DNA of 64,000 nt from Roseiarcus sp963813195 (GCA_963813195.1 CAWEYC010000041.1:1-64000), one strand, 5' to 3'; shown: positions 1 to 8,879, counted from the first letter of the stretch. Program-made: numbers and translations. Notes: generated by a model from the sequence alone, not told the origin.

Positions 1-574
1 CGGGATCGCGCGGCCTTTGGGTAGACCTCCAGCACATCTTCCATGCTGGCCACGAAGGCCGCGCTGGCTTCGGCGCGATCACCCATTGCTGCTTGAGATG
101 CGGCTGGAGAATGTTTTTTTCGAGAGTCCGCCCGATCGTGTTGTCGCTGGCGCTGTCGACGATATGCAGTTCCACGACTTTCTGTTCCAGCAGACGCAGG
201 CTCCATTTGGCGTGGCCCGCCGGCGCCGGCCCGCAGGTCAGCGCGATCAATTTCGCTTCCGCCGCGCCATCGAATATTCGTGGCCGAGCCGATTTGGGAT
301 TGTACTTGCGGTTCAGAACCGCCTCGAAACCTTCCTCGACGAGTTGCCGCCTCGTCCGCTCGATAGTGGCGACGCTCGTATCCAGCGCTTCAGCGATCCG
401 GCTGTCGCTCCACCCCTCGCCGGCTTCCGAAATATCGGCTTTCAGCAGAATGCGCGCTCTCGTGAGCAGTTGGGCCGGACGCTTGCCCTTGCGGATAAAC
501 TCCTCGAGTTGGCCCCGTTCCTCCCGGCTCAAATTCACCACATATTTCTTGACGATAATCTCTTTCGCCGCCAC
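1..574 (-). pseudogene. IS630-family transposase, N-terminal part, frameshifted
   Basis: A GTG start at 574 has a GGAG ribosome binding site about 8 bases upstream and opens MAAKEIIVKKYVV, a typical IS630 N-terminus, followed by a helix-turn-helix region (GWSDSRIAEALDTSVATIER) and the linker to the DDE domain (ILQPHLKQQWVI). Near position 66-70 the conserved frame is lost by what looks like one missing base. The neighbouring frame continues with the family sequence SAAFVASMEDVLEVY up to the window edge. A run of seven A at 114-120 lies in frame and is not the break. The DDE catalytic domain is outside the window. Confidence 0.75.
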
Positions 575-646
575 GAATTATCTCCATCGCCGCCTCGCGA
601 CGGCATGGATTTAGAAAGTCCCCGCAAACGCAATGACGCGAGGCAC
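1..646 (-). mobile_element. IS630-family element, 5' part, cut by the window edge
   Basis: The minus strand carries an IS630-type transposase start, and the outer end lies near 646, directly before a TA dinucleotide (647-648). After that TA the plus strand continues in the middle of an istB-like coding sequence. IS630/Tc1-mariner elements duplicate TA on insertion, so the simplest reading is that this copy jumped into an older IS21-type istB gene. Only the transposase-start half of the element lies in the window. Confidence 0.7.
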
Positions 647-648
647 TA

Positions 649-960
649 GTTGCAGAACGTGAAGCTCCTCATCGTCGACGAGCTCGGCTATGTCCCGCTC
701 TCCCACGTCACGTCAAACCCGCCTTTCGAGGAATGGCCGTCCGTCTTTCTCGATCCGAGCGCCTCACCGGCGCCCTCTTGGATCGCCTCACCCACCACGT
801 CCACATCCTTGAGATGAACGGCGAGAGCTATCGTCTCAAGCAATCCGCTGGCCGCCGCCGAGCGACCGGGCGGAGCAAAACAAGGCCGCCGCCGGCTCCG
901 AGCCCGAAGCGGCGCCCAGCGATGGCGACCACAATCCCGGCGGCGCCGCCGACCCGCTCT
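649..960 (+). pseudogene. istB: IstB-like ATPase (IS21 family) remnant
   Basis: Plus-strand translation gives LQNVKLLIVDELGYVPLS, the Walker B block of the IS21 helper ATPase IstB. After an internal deletion follow the sensor region TSNPPFEEW and then, in another frame, ERLTGALLDRLTHHVHILEM, the IstB C-terminal block. At least one deletion and one frameshift separate these pieces, so it is non-functional. Its 5' part is interrupted by the IS630 copy at 1-648. The Gly/Ala/Pro-rich tail (about 870-1000) is closely matched in inverted orientation at 49.92-50.08 kb, showing that both places hold the same kind of IS21-type element. Confidence 0.75.
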
Positions 961-1116
961 CCTGGAATCCCGCGTTGAAGCGCAGCGCCACAGCGGCCGC
1001 TCGCTCGCTTGTATGGGGCGTTTGCTGTCAAGTCAGATTTGGGATTGTCTCCTTGTTCGACCGGTAGACGACCGTCTCCTCGTCCCGACCTGTCGTCTGG
1101 CCAAGCGCCGCGCGCA

Positions 1117-1172
1117 GTGGTCGTCAAGGGTGGCCGCAGGCCATCGCGAAGCGACTTGCCCTTGACGACCAC
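1117..1172. repeat. 14-bp perfect inverted repeat
   Basis: GTGGTCGTCAAGGG at 1117-1130 is repeated as its exact reverse complement at 1159-1172 with a 28-base loop. It lies between the istB remnant and an IS110 pseudogene, and no gene is recognised in 1010-1480. It could be the ends of a tiny non-autonomous element or a transcription hairpin; no T-run follows. Confidence 0.5.
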
Positions 1173-1481
1173 GAGCACGGCGCCAAGCTGCTTCGGTCGG
1201 ACGCGTTCGATCCGAAAGACAAATCCGAGGAGAGCTCGCCATCAGGCGCGGTACACGCGCCACAAGCTTGTATGCGGTTGATCCTGACGGATCACAACCA
1301 TGATGCAGCTATGCGCATCGGTGGGCGAAGCTCCGAAGCGGCGGGCCCATTCTACGGGCGCGGTTTGAGACGCCATGTGAGCGATCGGGTTCACCGCCAC
1401 CTCGGATCCGTGTCAGGGGAGCCTTCTAGAGGCCGCTCTGGATCGGCACAATCGAGCGACGTCGTTCCCTGTGTGCTGGCT

Positions 1482-2500
1482 TCATGCCGGCCGCAGCACG
1501 ACGCCTTTCGGCGGTTCGCCTGTTGAGACGAATCTCCAAGGTGATCGAGCAGTTTGCGCGCCAGCGCCACAACCATGGTTTTGCGGGTGCCTCCCCGTCC
1601 ATCGGCGGTTCGCGCCCTGAACCACTGGGCAAGAGCACTATCCTTTTGGTATTGGAGAAAGCGCCATGCCAATAGGATCATGCCGTAGCGAACGCGCGCA
1701 TTGCCCGCCCGCGCTAGCCCCTTTTCGCGTCGGCGCACTCTCTCGCTGTCTGGCGCGCCGGTGAGCCCTGCATGCCGAGCGATCGCTCTGCGATCGCGCA
1801 GACGGCGCGACAGAATTGACATGAACCAGCATATCTGCCGTCTCTACGCCGACACCGATGACCCGCACGAGGAGATGAACCATCGCGTGCGGCCCTTTCT
1901 GGGCGGTAGCCGCGGCGATCTGACGTAAGCGCTCGCGTTCGATCTCGCGGATTCGGTCATGCACCAAACGCATTCGCGCAAAGTTGCGGCGCAGCTCTGC
2001 GCGAGTGTTCTCCGGCAGCGGAACTCCGTCGACTGTGCGCAGAGTTTCCAGTCGCTTGGCGTTGCGCAATGACGGACTGAAGGCGCGAATGCTAAAGCGG
2101 ACGAGGACCGCCTTGATGCGGTTCACGATCCGCGTTCGTTCGCGAACCAGGTGATCGCGCTCGCGGTTTGTCGCCGCGCATCCTCTTCGTCGCCGTCGGG
2201 AATCGACGCCATACTGCAATGACGCTTCTCACCGCGCAGCCAACCGAGAAAGGCTCGCATCAGCAGTTCTGTATCAAGACGATCGGTCTTTGCGCGCCGG
2301 TGTTCGCGCGACACTGCGACGCTCGACGGATGTATCACGTGAGCCTCGATCGACCGCGCATGCAGCCAGCGCGCCAGCCAGAAGCCGTCACGTCCCGCCT
2401 CGTAGGCGACCACGATGCGCTTGATCGCATGTCCAGATTGCTCGGCCTCGTTGCGCCACCGACGGCGCCGATTGCGCAATGCCTGGGTGGTTCTGGATGA
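1482..2500 (-). pseudogene. IS110-family transposase, multiply frameshifted
   Basis: Segments in different minus-strand frames line up, in order, with one IS110-type transposase. They are IKRIVVAYEAGRDGFWLARWL and SREHRRAKTDRLDTELL (the DEDD RuvC-like N-terminal domain, about 2170-2440), then RIVNRIKAVLVRF and the ENTRAELRRNFARMRLVHDRIREIE helix (1900-2130), then the C-terminal Transposase_20 part ending NARVRYGMILLAWRFLQYQKDSALAQWF (1600-1720). The natural C-terminus (TGEPPKGVVLRPA, stop at 1482) is still visible. At least three frame changes and no clear start make it non-functional. Confidence 0.75.
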
Positions 2501-2865
2501 ATGGCGTCACGGTTGGAAGCTCGCGCAGGCTCTGCGCGAGCGCGATCAAGCAAAGCAGCGCCGCTGCTCCGATCGGCAACGCCCACAAGGTAGTGCCGGC
2601 CATCTGGATCCGCGGCGCGATCCCCTGTTGTGGCGGCATCCAGTGATTGAGACGGACCCGATCGTCAGCATCGCTGAGCTTCGCGCGGAGCGGCTCTGGC
2701 GACGGAGATTGTGGGTTCCTTGGCATCGGCGATCGCTTTCTGTCATCGATCGCGCCGGTCGGGCGCGTCCGCCCCTGCTCTCGGGCATCAGGGCGCGCCG
2801 TCCGATCGGATTAGATCCGCCGTCAGCACGTCCGGCGGCGGGATTCGAGGGGCTCTGCCCGCAAC
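2501..2865. other. Stretch without recognisable gene
   Basis: Open frames exist on both strands but none shows a domain, plausible start or ribosome binding site. The left edge may hold unrecognised 5' sequence of the IS110 remnant. Confidence 0.4.
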
Positions 2866-3231
2866 TTACTTCAAGTTGCTGAGCAAAGCGGCGCATGCTT
2901 GCGGCACACCGGAATTGACCGACTTGCTTCCGGGCATCACCGCTCAGCCACCCTTTTCAATAAACGTCGCCTGCTCCCATGTACTGGTCTTTTTTAACGC
3001 CGTCAGGTTGTTGTTTGCATCCGCGCTGCGTTGAAATTGGTCGACACAGATCGGCGCAATCGCTGCGACCACGGCGCTATTGGCGGCAGTGTCCGCCAAC
3101 GTCTTCGCAGTGCTTCCAAGCGTCCACCCACCCCAGCCAAATCCAATGATAATCGTCGCGACTATGCCGACGGCCGCGCCTTGTAGAAGTCGCGTAAGCG
3201 ACTCTCTTTGCAGCAAAATTGGCGCCTGCAT
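2866..3231 (-). pseudogene. Small membrane protein with in-frame TGA near the C-terminus
   Basis: ATG at 3231 opens a 95-residue frame with one clear membrane segment (AAVGIVATIIIGFGWGGWTLG, about residues 19-39) followed by a polar tail. It stops at TGA 2944-2946, but the same frame continues past the stop for 25 codons (AVMPGSKSVNSGVPQACAALLSNLK) to TAA at 2866-2868. From memory the extension resembles the C-terminus of a family of small rhizobial membrane proteins in which a Trp stands at the stop position, so a TGG to TGA change is likely. Function is unknown. The 95-residue product may still be made. Confidence 0.5.
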
Positions 3232-3499
3232 GAGATTTCACTCCTGATTTGGGGAGGAGGACTTCCTCCCTCCGAATATCGCGCGATAAATATTGAAGAA
3301 ACGAGGCGGGTTGGCGCGGTCCGGTCTTCGTCGCGCGACTATCGGTCCTGGACATTACCTGACCGGAGATCACTGAGAACAGAATCTGGAAACTACGAGA
3401 CTGGCGTCGACTGCGGCGCCGGCGCGTAGCGCCGCTTACGCGAGGCTCCCCGCGGGTCAATAACCACCTATTAGGCAGACTCCGAAGTGCGAAGCGACT

Positions 3500-3575
3500 T
3501 CCGCATGTTGACCCCACCGGACCCAACTTCGTCAGATGGTCAGTGCGCCGATCGGGGTTCGGACCCACGCTGACA
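3500..3575 (-). repeat. IS21-like terminal sequence (diverged copy)
   Basis: Read on the minus strand from 3575, this begins TGTCAGCG, then GTCCGAACCCCGATCGGCG, and about 25 bases later GGTGGGGTCAAC. The same order of blocks (TG..., GTCCGAAC.CCGATCGGCG, GGCGGGGTCAAC) occurs at 8029-8140 and, inverted, at 50197-50308. It is interpreted as a solitary end of an IS21-type element. Confidence 0.45.
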
Positions 3576-3921
3576 TACAGTTTGGGCGCGGACATTGAAA
3601 CGAGACGCCCGCCGGGATGTCGTTCGACTATCGCCATTCGCAGAGTTGTCATGCGTCACCTGGGTCCTATGATTTGTTATAGATACCGTCTAACGTCGGC
3701 GAGAAGACAGCACAGATCAACGGGACCATCGCGTCACCTCAAAAATATCCGAAAAAAATCAAATAAATAAAATTTTCGTTCGACTGGTAAATCACCCAAT
3801 CAGCACCCATATTAGCTTTGCATGTCTTTCGGACGAGTTGGGCCAATGTAACTCATCGCCGGAGAGCGTGCGGTTTTCCTGACAGCGAGAGCGGAATTTG
3901 TAATTCAGGAAGGACTACGTC
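3576..3921. other. Intergenic, AT-rich in part
   Basis: No gene is recognised. The block 3740-3790 (AAAATATCCGAAAAAAATC and following) is notably AT-rich for this replicon and could hold a promoter for the small genes downstream. 3232-3499 is likewise without a recognisable gene. Confidence 0.35.
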
Positions 3922-4020
3922 ATGGCCAACAGTTTTCGTTTCGGACGGCGAGTGAAGCTTCCTGCCACCGTGGAAATCAAACATGAACTGCGCATGATGA
4001 TCCTGGCCGAACAGCATTGA
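3922..4020 (+). CDS. Small hypothetical protein, 32 aa
   Basis: ATG at 3922 is preceded by AGGAAGGA about 8-10 bases upstream, a strong ribosome binding site. It encodes MANSFRFGRRVKLPATVEIK and ends at TGA 4018-4020. One frame over, directly after the stop, comes an Ala/Glu-rich helical stretch (DALEREAAALKAAEGN), suggesting that the original protein was longer and was shortened by a frameshift. No family is recognised. Confidence 0.4.
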   Translation: MANSFRFGRRVKLPATVEIKHELRMMILAEQH

Positions 4021-4139
4021 CGCCCTTGAGCGAGAGGCGGCGGCACTAAAGGCGGCTGAGGGCAACACCCAGTCGCTCGGCGCCGCCTCACGTTGTTCTT
4101 GAGTATATTATCAAAATATCAAACGTGATAACCAACTAA

Positions 4140-4343
4140 ATGGTATTGAACATGGAAAGATTTACGTACGACATAAACATTGCGCGGTATAAGCAGCTTT
4201 CAAACCCGCTCTTGTCCGCAATCGACCGAGCAAATTTATTCGCGGTCCTTGCCGAGGAATATCAAACCTTCAGTAAGAAAAGCAAAGAACTCAGTCTGTT
4301 AAATTTCAAGTCCTCTTCAGCCGCAGCGGCTCTTAAGCAGTAG
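4140..4343 (+). CDS. Conserved hypothetical small protein, 67 aa
   Basis: The product has the pattern NIARYKQLSNPLLSAIDRANLFAVLAEE, which resembles a short helical protein common in rhizobia (an N-I-x-R-[YF]-[RK]-x-L ... LLAEE motif). Function is unknown. An alternative ATG lies at 4152, and neither has a clear ribosome binding site. Base composition is visibly lower in G+C than the neighbours. It sits just outside the left IS5-type copy. Confidence 0.55.
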   Translation: MVLNMERFTYDINIARYKQLSNPLLSAIDRANLFAVLAEEYQTFSKKSKELSLLNFKSSSAAAALKQ

Positions 4344-4416
4344 TTGCAAATATCAATCATTATCGCGACTTATTCACGTCCACGAACTAACCGAACGTCG
4401 TCGCGTGCTGGGCTTA

Positions 4417-5355
4417 GAGCCTGACCCAAAAGTTTCTGGCGTTTGCGGACAGCGGCGTGATTCACGGTCTGCGATAGGCTGAGGAGCCCGTGATTCGGCA
4501 TGTGGACCAAGGAACATCGTGAGGCGCACAAGCAATCGGGCAACGGGTTTCCGAGCGATTTGACGGATGCGCAATGGGCGCGACTGGAGCCGCTGATCCC
4601 GGCGGCCAAGACCGGCGGACGACCGCGCCAGACCGACATGCGCGCGGCGATGAACGCGATCTTCTATCTGTTGCGCACCGGCTGCCCCCTGGCGTTATCT
4701 GCCCTGCGATCCCTTTCCGACCGTCTACAACATTTTCCGCAAGTTCCAGCACGAAGGCGTGTGGGAGCGGATTTGGGAGGAGTTGCTCGCGGCTTTGCGC
4801 GAACAACTCGACCGCGAGGCGAGCCCGACCGCCGCCATCATCGACAGCCAGTCGCTGAAGGCGGCGGAAAAAGGGGGTGTAAAAGCAGGGGCGAAAACGA
4901 CGCAGTGGGTTATGACGCCGGCAAGAAGGTGAAGGGCCGCAAGCTCCACGCTTTGGTCGATGTCGAAGGCCTGCCGTTACGGGTCGTCGTCCATTCCGCC
5001 GGGATACAAGATCGCGACGGCGCGCGCCTGGTGCTCGACAAAATCCGCCGCCGCTTCCCCTGGCTTGAACTGGTGTGGGCCGATGCCGGCTACAACGCCC
5101 ACCAAGTCAAAGACGCCGTCGCCAAGGTTCCGGGCCTGCGGATGGAGATCGTCAAGCGATCCGACGACATGAAGGGTTTCGTCGTGCTGCCGCGCCGCTG
5201 GGTGGTCGAGCGCACATTCTCATGGTTCAGTCGAAATCGCCGCCTCGCAAAGGATTACGAGACCCTCGCGCACACTCTCGCCGCCTTCGTCTCCCTCGCC
5301 GCAATCCAACTCGGTATCAGGCGGCTCGCGCGGACGTAGACTTTTGAGTCAGGCT
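4417..5355 (+). mobile_element. IS5-family (IS427-like) element, copy 1
   Basis: The element runs from GAGCCTGACCCAAAAG (4417) to CTTTTGAGTCAGGCT (5355), imperfect inverted repeats, and is bordered by TA at 4415-4416 and 5356-5357. It is 939 bp. Copy 2 (6410-7357, 948 bp) lies inverted and is nearly identical. Copy 1 lacks 9 bases present in copy 2 in the transposase (near 4720), has one extra G near 4449, and ends one base earlier, which accounts for the length difference. Confidence 0.85.
4500..5339 (+). pseudogene. IS5-family transposase, copy 1 (frames split)
   Basis: The N-terminus (MWTKEHREAHKQSGNGF ... LTDAQWARLEPLIP) and C-terminus (GRKLHALVDVEGLPLRV ... VWADAGYN ... RRWVVERTFSW, with the second Asp and the Glu of the DDE triad) lie in one frame. 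The middle (VYNIFRKFQHEGVWERIWEEL ... AAIIDSQSLKAAEKGG, with the first Asp) lies in the +1 frame. The first change falls at a run of five C (around 4684-4688), one C more than expected. The return (-1) falls at the GAAAAAGGGGG stretch near 4870, typical of orfA/orfB frameshifting in this group. Copy 1 also lacks three residues relative to copy 2. It is probably inactive unless slippage at C5 occurs. Confidence 0.75.
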
Positions 5356-5357
5356 TA

Positions 5358-6407
5358 GAGCGCTTTCCGACCCGATCGAATTGTCCGGGATTTCCGAATC
5401 GGCGGGTTTCTGATTCACCGTGTCGGCTGGCGAGGGAGGCCAGCCGACATGGCGGGAGCTCTTTCGATCGATCTTCGCAAGCGCGTGGTTGACGCGGTGA
5501 ATGGCGGGATGTCGCGCCGTCAGGCGGCGGCGCATTTCAGGGTTGGTGTGTCAAGCGCGATCCGCTGGGTCGCCCAAGCGCTGGCGACGGGCGACGTCGC
5601 GCCCAAGCGGCAAGGCGGCGATCGTCGCTCGGCGGCGATCGAGGCGCAGGCCGACGTGATCCTTTCCCTGCTCGGCCCCGACGGCGACGCCACCTTGGCC
5701 GAAATGCGCGCCGCCCTCGCGGCCAAGGGCCATTCCTTCAGCCTTTCGGCGTTGTGGCGCTTCTTCGCTCGCCGCGGCGTCACGCTCAAAAAAGTCTGCG
5801 CACGCGGCCGAGCAAGATCGCCCGGACATCCTGAAGCGCCGCCAGGAATGGTTCGACGCCCAGCTCGATCTCGATCCCGCAAAGCTCGTCTTCATCGACG
5901 AGACCTGGGCCTCCACCAACATGGCCCGGCGATACGGGCGCGCTCCGCGCGGCGAGCGCCTGCGCGCCGCCATCCCCCATGGCCATTGGAAAACGACGAC
6001 CTTCGTCGCCGGCCTGCGGCTCAAGGGGATCGTCGCCCCGCTCGTCTTCGATGGACCGATCAACGCTCAGGTCTTCGAAGCCTATGTCGAGCAATTCCTC
6101 GCGCCGGCGCTGCGGCCGGGCGACATCGTGGTCATGGACAATTTGTCGAGCCACAAGGCGCCGCAAATTCGACCGCTGATCGAAGCCGCCCACGCGACCT
6201 TGCTCTACCTGCCGCCCTACAGCCCCGACTTCAATCCCATCGAAAAAATGTTCTCGAAGCTAAAGGCCTTCCTGCGCAAAGTCGCGGAACGAACCGTCGA
6301 CGGCCTCTGGCGCGCCATCGCCGATTGCATCCCTCTCGTTACGCCGCGCGAATCCGCCAACTATTTCGAGGCCGCAGGCTATGAACCAACATGAACGGGA
6401 AACGCTC
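5358..6407 (+). mobile_element. IS630-family element inside the IS5 pair
   Basis: Ends are GAGCGCTTTCCG at 5358 and the inverted GGGAAACGCTC ending at 6407, bordered by TA (5356-5357 and 6408-6409) as expected for IS630 TA target duplication. Both TA dinucleotides are also the outer borders of the two flanking IS5-type copies, so the three elements abut without any unique spacer. Confidence 0.8.
5449..6394 (+). pseudogene. IS630-family transposase split at an A6 run
   Basis: ATG at 5449 opens MAGALSIDLRKRVVDAVNGG, an IS630 helix-turn-helix N-terminus. The frame is kept to the run AAAAAAG at 5788-5794. The conserved continuation (SAHAAEQDRPDILKRRQEWF, FIDETWASTNMARRYG, VVMDNLSSHKA, YSPDFNPIEKMFSKLK) lies in the +1 frame and ends at TGA 6392-6394. 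DDE residues are visible: D in FIDET, D in MDNLSSH and E in NPIEK. The split at A6 may be a real lesion or a slippage site by which orfA and orfB are fused. Everything else in the protein looks intact. Confidence 0.75.
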
Positions 6408-6409
6408 TA

Positions 6410-7357
6410 GAGCCTGACTCAAAAGTCTACGTCCGCGCGAGCCGCCTGATACCGAGTTGGATTGCGGCGAGGGAGACGAAGGCGGCGAGAGTGTGCGCGA
6501 GGGTCTCGTAATCCTTTGCGAGGCGGCGATTTCGACTGAACCATGAGAATGTGCGCTCGACCACCCAGCGGCGCGGCAGCACGACGAAACCCTTCATGTC
6601 GTCGGATCGCTTGACGATCTCCATCCGCAGGCCCGGAACCTTGGCGACGGCGTCTTTGACTTGGTGGGCGTTGTAGCCGGCATCGGCCCACACCAGTTCA
6701 AGCCAGGGGAAGCGGCGGCGGATTTTGTCGAGCACCAGGCGCGCGCCGTCGCGATCTTGTATCCCGGCGGAATGGACGACGACCCGTAACGGCAGGCCTT
6801 CGACATCGACCAAAGCGTGGAGCTTGCGGCCCTTCACCTTCTTGCCGGCGTCATAACCCACTGCGTCGTTTTCGCCCCTGCTTTTACACCCCCTTTTTCC
6901 GCCGCCTTCAGCGACTGGCTGTCGATGATGGCGGCGGTCGGGCTCGCCTCGCGGTCGAGTTGTTCGCGCAAAGCCGCGAGCAACTCCTCCCAAATCCGCT
7001 CCCACACGCCTTCGTGCTGGAACTTGCGGAAAATGTTGTAGACGGTCGAGCGCGGCGGAAAGGGATCGCAGGGCAGATAACGCCAGGGGGCAGCCGGTGC
7101 GCAACAGATAGAAGATCGCGTTCATCGCCGCGCGCATGTCGGTCTGGCGCGGTCGTCCGCCGGTCTTGGCCGCCGGGATCAGCGGCTCCAGTCGCGCCCA
7201 TTGCGCATCCGTCAAATCGCTCGGAAACCCGTTGCCCGATTGCTTGTGCGCCTCACGATGTTCCTTGGTCCACATGCCGAATCACGGGCTCCTCAGCCTA
7301 TCGCAGACCGTGAATCACGCCGCTGTCGCAAACGCCAGAAACTTTTGGGTCAGGCTC
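6410..7357 (-). mobile_element. IS5-family (IS427-like) element, copy 2
   Basis: This is the inverted near-identical partner of 4417-5355, 948 bp, with ends GAGCCTGACTCAAAAG (6410) and CTTTTGGGTCAGGCTC (7357) and TA on both sides (6408-6409, 7358-7359). Together with copy 1 it brackets the IS630 element as a composite-transposon-like arrangement. Confidence 0.85.
6427..7275 (-). pseudogene. IS5-family transposase, copy 2 (frames split)
   Basis: Organisation is the same as in copy 1. ATG at 7275 opens MWTKEHREAHKQSGNGF, the middle with the first catalytic Asp is in the +1 frame after the same five-C run (near 7086-7092), and the C-terminal DDE part is back in the starting frame. The full length of the middle (including the PPRSTVYNIF type block) is kept, unlike copy 1. 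Because both copies share the C5 break, it predates the duplication, is used as a slip site, or reflects systematic miscalling of the run. Confidence 0.75.
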
Positions 7358-7363
7358 TAAGGC

Positions 7364-7708
7364 TCGCGCGGTCTTCGCGGAGCGCGTCTGCCTTCCGCAC
7401 GATCGCGAGTGTCCGCAAAGGGTCGATTGTGTTGAAAACTCGTATTTCAACTTCGATCACAATTCAGAAGACTGCAGGCGGCCCCGAGAATAATTCCGAC
7501 AGGGGTTCGGCGGAGCAGCCGGTCTTGCCCCGTGCGCACGTGGCAGATGCCGCACCGTGACAGTGATCAGTGGGGGTGACGTTCGGCCCACGAAATCGAG
7601 ATTTTCGCGACCGCTCGTTTTCCGAGTTTTTCGACATGCGGTAATGAGGTGCAGCTCTTCCCTGGAGACCGGCAGGATCGGCCCCGTCGTTGGAAGAGGA
7701 GATAGAAC
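7364..7708. other. Intergenic, possible IS110 left flank
   Basis: No gene is recognised. The last 60 bases before 7709, with an AGAGGAGA ribosome binding site, probably belong to the IS110 element whose start codon follows. Confidence 0.35.
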
Positions 7709-8028
7709 ATGGATTACTTTGTCGGGCTCGATGTCTCGATGGAATAGACGCATGTCTGTCTGTTACGCCGTCAAGGCGCGGGTCATTCATTATGGCAAGG
7801 CGATCTCGACGCCGGCGGCGATTGCCGATGAGCTGGCGAAGGCGCCAAGCTGTCGCCGCGTCGTGTTCGAGACGGGCAGAATGGCTCCAATGCTCTACCA
7901 CGGCTTGAGCCAGCTCGGATTGCCGATCGTCTGCGTTGAGCGCCGACAGGCCTACCAGGCGCTCAAGTCGCTCGCGACCCACAAGACACCGATCGGAATG
8001 ATGCACAGGGGTCTGGCCCATCTCGCGT
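7709..8028 (+). pseudogene. IS110-family transposase, N-terminal fragment
   Basis: ATG at 7709, with AGAGGAG upstream, opens MDYFVGLDVSME followed by TAG at 7745-7747. Translation then resumes in another frame with KARVIHYGKAISTPAAIADE and RRVVFETGRMAPMLYHGLSQ, ending ERRQAYQALKSLATHKT. This is the DEDD (RuvC-like) N-terminal domain of IS110 transposases. Homology is lost at about 8027, exactly where the IS21-like end segment (8029 on) begins. About two thirds of the transposase is gone. Confidence 0.75.
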
Positions 8029-8140
8029 GTGTCTCGGCCTGGTGTCCGAATGCCGATCGGCGATTGGTACGCTTCGCAAGATATTGATTTCAATGCGTTC
8101 AGTCTCGGTAGGCGGGGTCAACTTTCGAGTCCGATTGACA
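8029..8140 (+). repeat. IS21-like terminal segment, repeated at 50.2-50.3 kb
   Basis: This ~112-base segment matches the reverse complement of about 50197-50308 at nearly nine of ten positions, including GCCGATCGGCGATTGGTA, ATATTGATTTC, GCGTTCAGT and GGCGGGGTCAACTTTCGAGT. Shorter or more diverged relatives occur at 3500-3575, 24815-24890 and 56035-56082. It starts with TGTGTCTCGG and is read as the left end of an IS21-type element whose interior was deleted. Confidence 0.6.
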
Positions 8141-8879
8141 TGGCGGCCTGCGTGCGGTTCGTCACGTGCAGTTTTTTCATGATGTTGCGCACATGCACCT
8201 TGACCGTGCTTTCGGATATTTGGAGATCGAAGGCGATATTCTTGTTCGCACGGCCGGCGCCCAGACTTTTGAAAACATCGCGCTCACGCGCCGTGAGACT
8301 GGGATGGGGCAACGGCAATTCGTTTGGACGCGCGATCGCTAGCGGACCGACGTCCTGTCGCGAGAGCTCCGCCGAGGGGGCGACGACATCGCTTTCAGCC
8401 TGATGGTCCATGGGGCCGGGCAGCAGAAAGGTTCCGCCCACCACCATGAGTCTGACAGAGGCGATCACGATCTCCATGCTCGCCTTAGGCATCACGATTC
8501 CGGCGACGCCTAGAGTTTCCAACAAACGGGCGACGGCCGCGTTATGCGTGTGCAGATAAGCGCCAATCGGCGATCCGTCGCCGAGACGGCGCAAAACTTG
8601 AAATGTAGCGCGCAACCGTGCAGGCTCGTATCCCGACAGTGGATCACTGCCGATCAACAGAAGCTTAGCCGGTCCCGGAACGACTTCGTCAGCCGATTTC
8701 ACACCCTCGATAGACAAGTGGGGCAGGAACGTCATGAGCGCGTGAGCCAAGCACTCACGGAAGATCGTGTGCGCCTCAATCAGCACGACACGCGCGGTCC
8801 GGCCTCCCCAGTGCTGCGCGGCATGCTCGGGTCGAAGCCGCCAACATTCGCCAGCCGAATTGGGATCGCGATCGTTCAT
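8118..8879 (-). CDS. NarL/FixJ-type response regulator (LuxR HTH)
   Basis: 253 residues. The N-terminal receiver-like domain (about residues 28-150; ARVVLIEAHTIFRECLAHAL) has lost the canonical phospho-acceptor context: acidic residues after the first strand are replaced by EAH, and the expected Asp region reads LLLIGSDPLSG. It may therefore work without phosphorylation. The C-terminal GerE domain (SLTARERDVFKSLGAGRANKNIAFDLQISESTVKVHVRN, split here as LTARERDVFK and STVKVHVRNIMKKL) is complete up to RTQAAMSIGLES. The stop codon TGA is supplied by the IS21-like end sequence overlapping its 3' end, so the last few residues are probably not original. It has no histidine kinase neighbour. Confidence 0.8.
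   Translation of the reverse strand: MNDRDPNSAGECWRLRPEHAAQHWGGRTARVVLIEAHTIFRECLAHALMTFLPHLSIEGVKSADEVVPGPAKLLLIGSDPLSGYEPARLRATFQVLRRLGDGSPIGAYLHTHNAAVARLLETLGVAGIVMPKASMEIVIASVRLMVVGGTFLLPGPMDHQAESDVVAPSAELSRQDVGPLAIARPNELPLPHPSLTARERDVFKSLGAGRANKNIAFDLQISESTVKVHVRNIMKKLHVTNRTQAAMSIGLES

Noticed and set aside
114..120. A7 run as frameshift site in the left IS630 transposase
   Set aside because: The conserved protein frame is continuous across it; the frame is lost about 45 bases later.
17..649. Plus-strand 210-codon frame at the left edge
   Set aside because: It is the antisense of the IS630 transposase.
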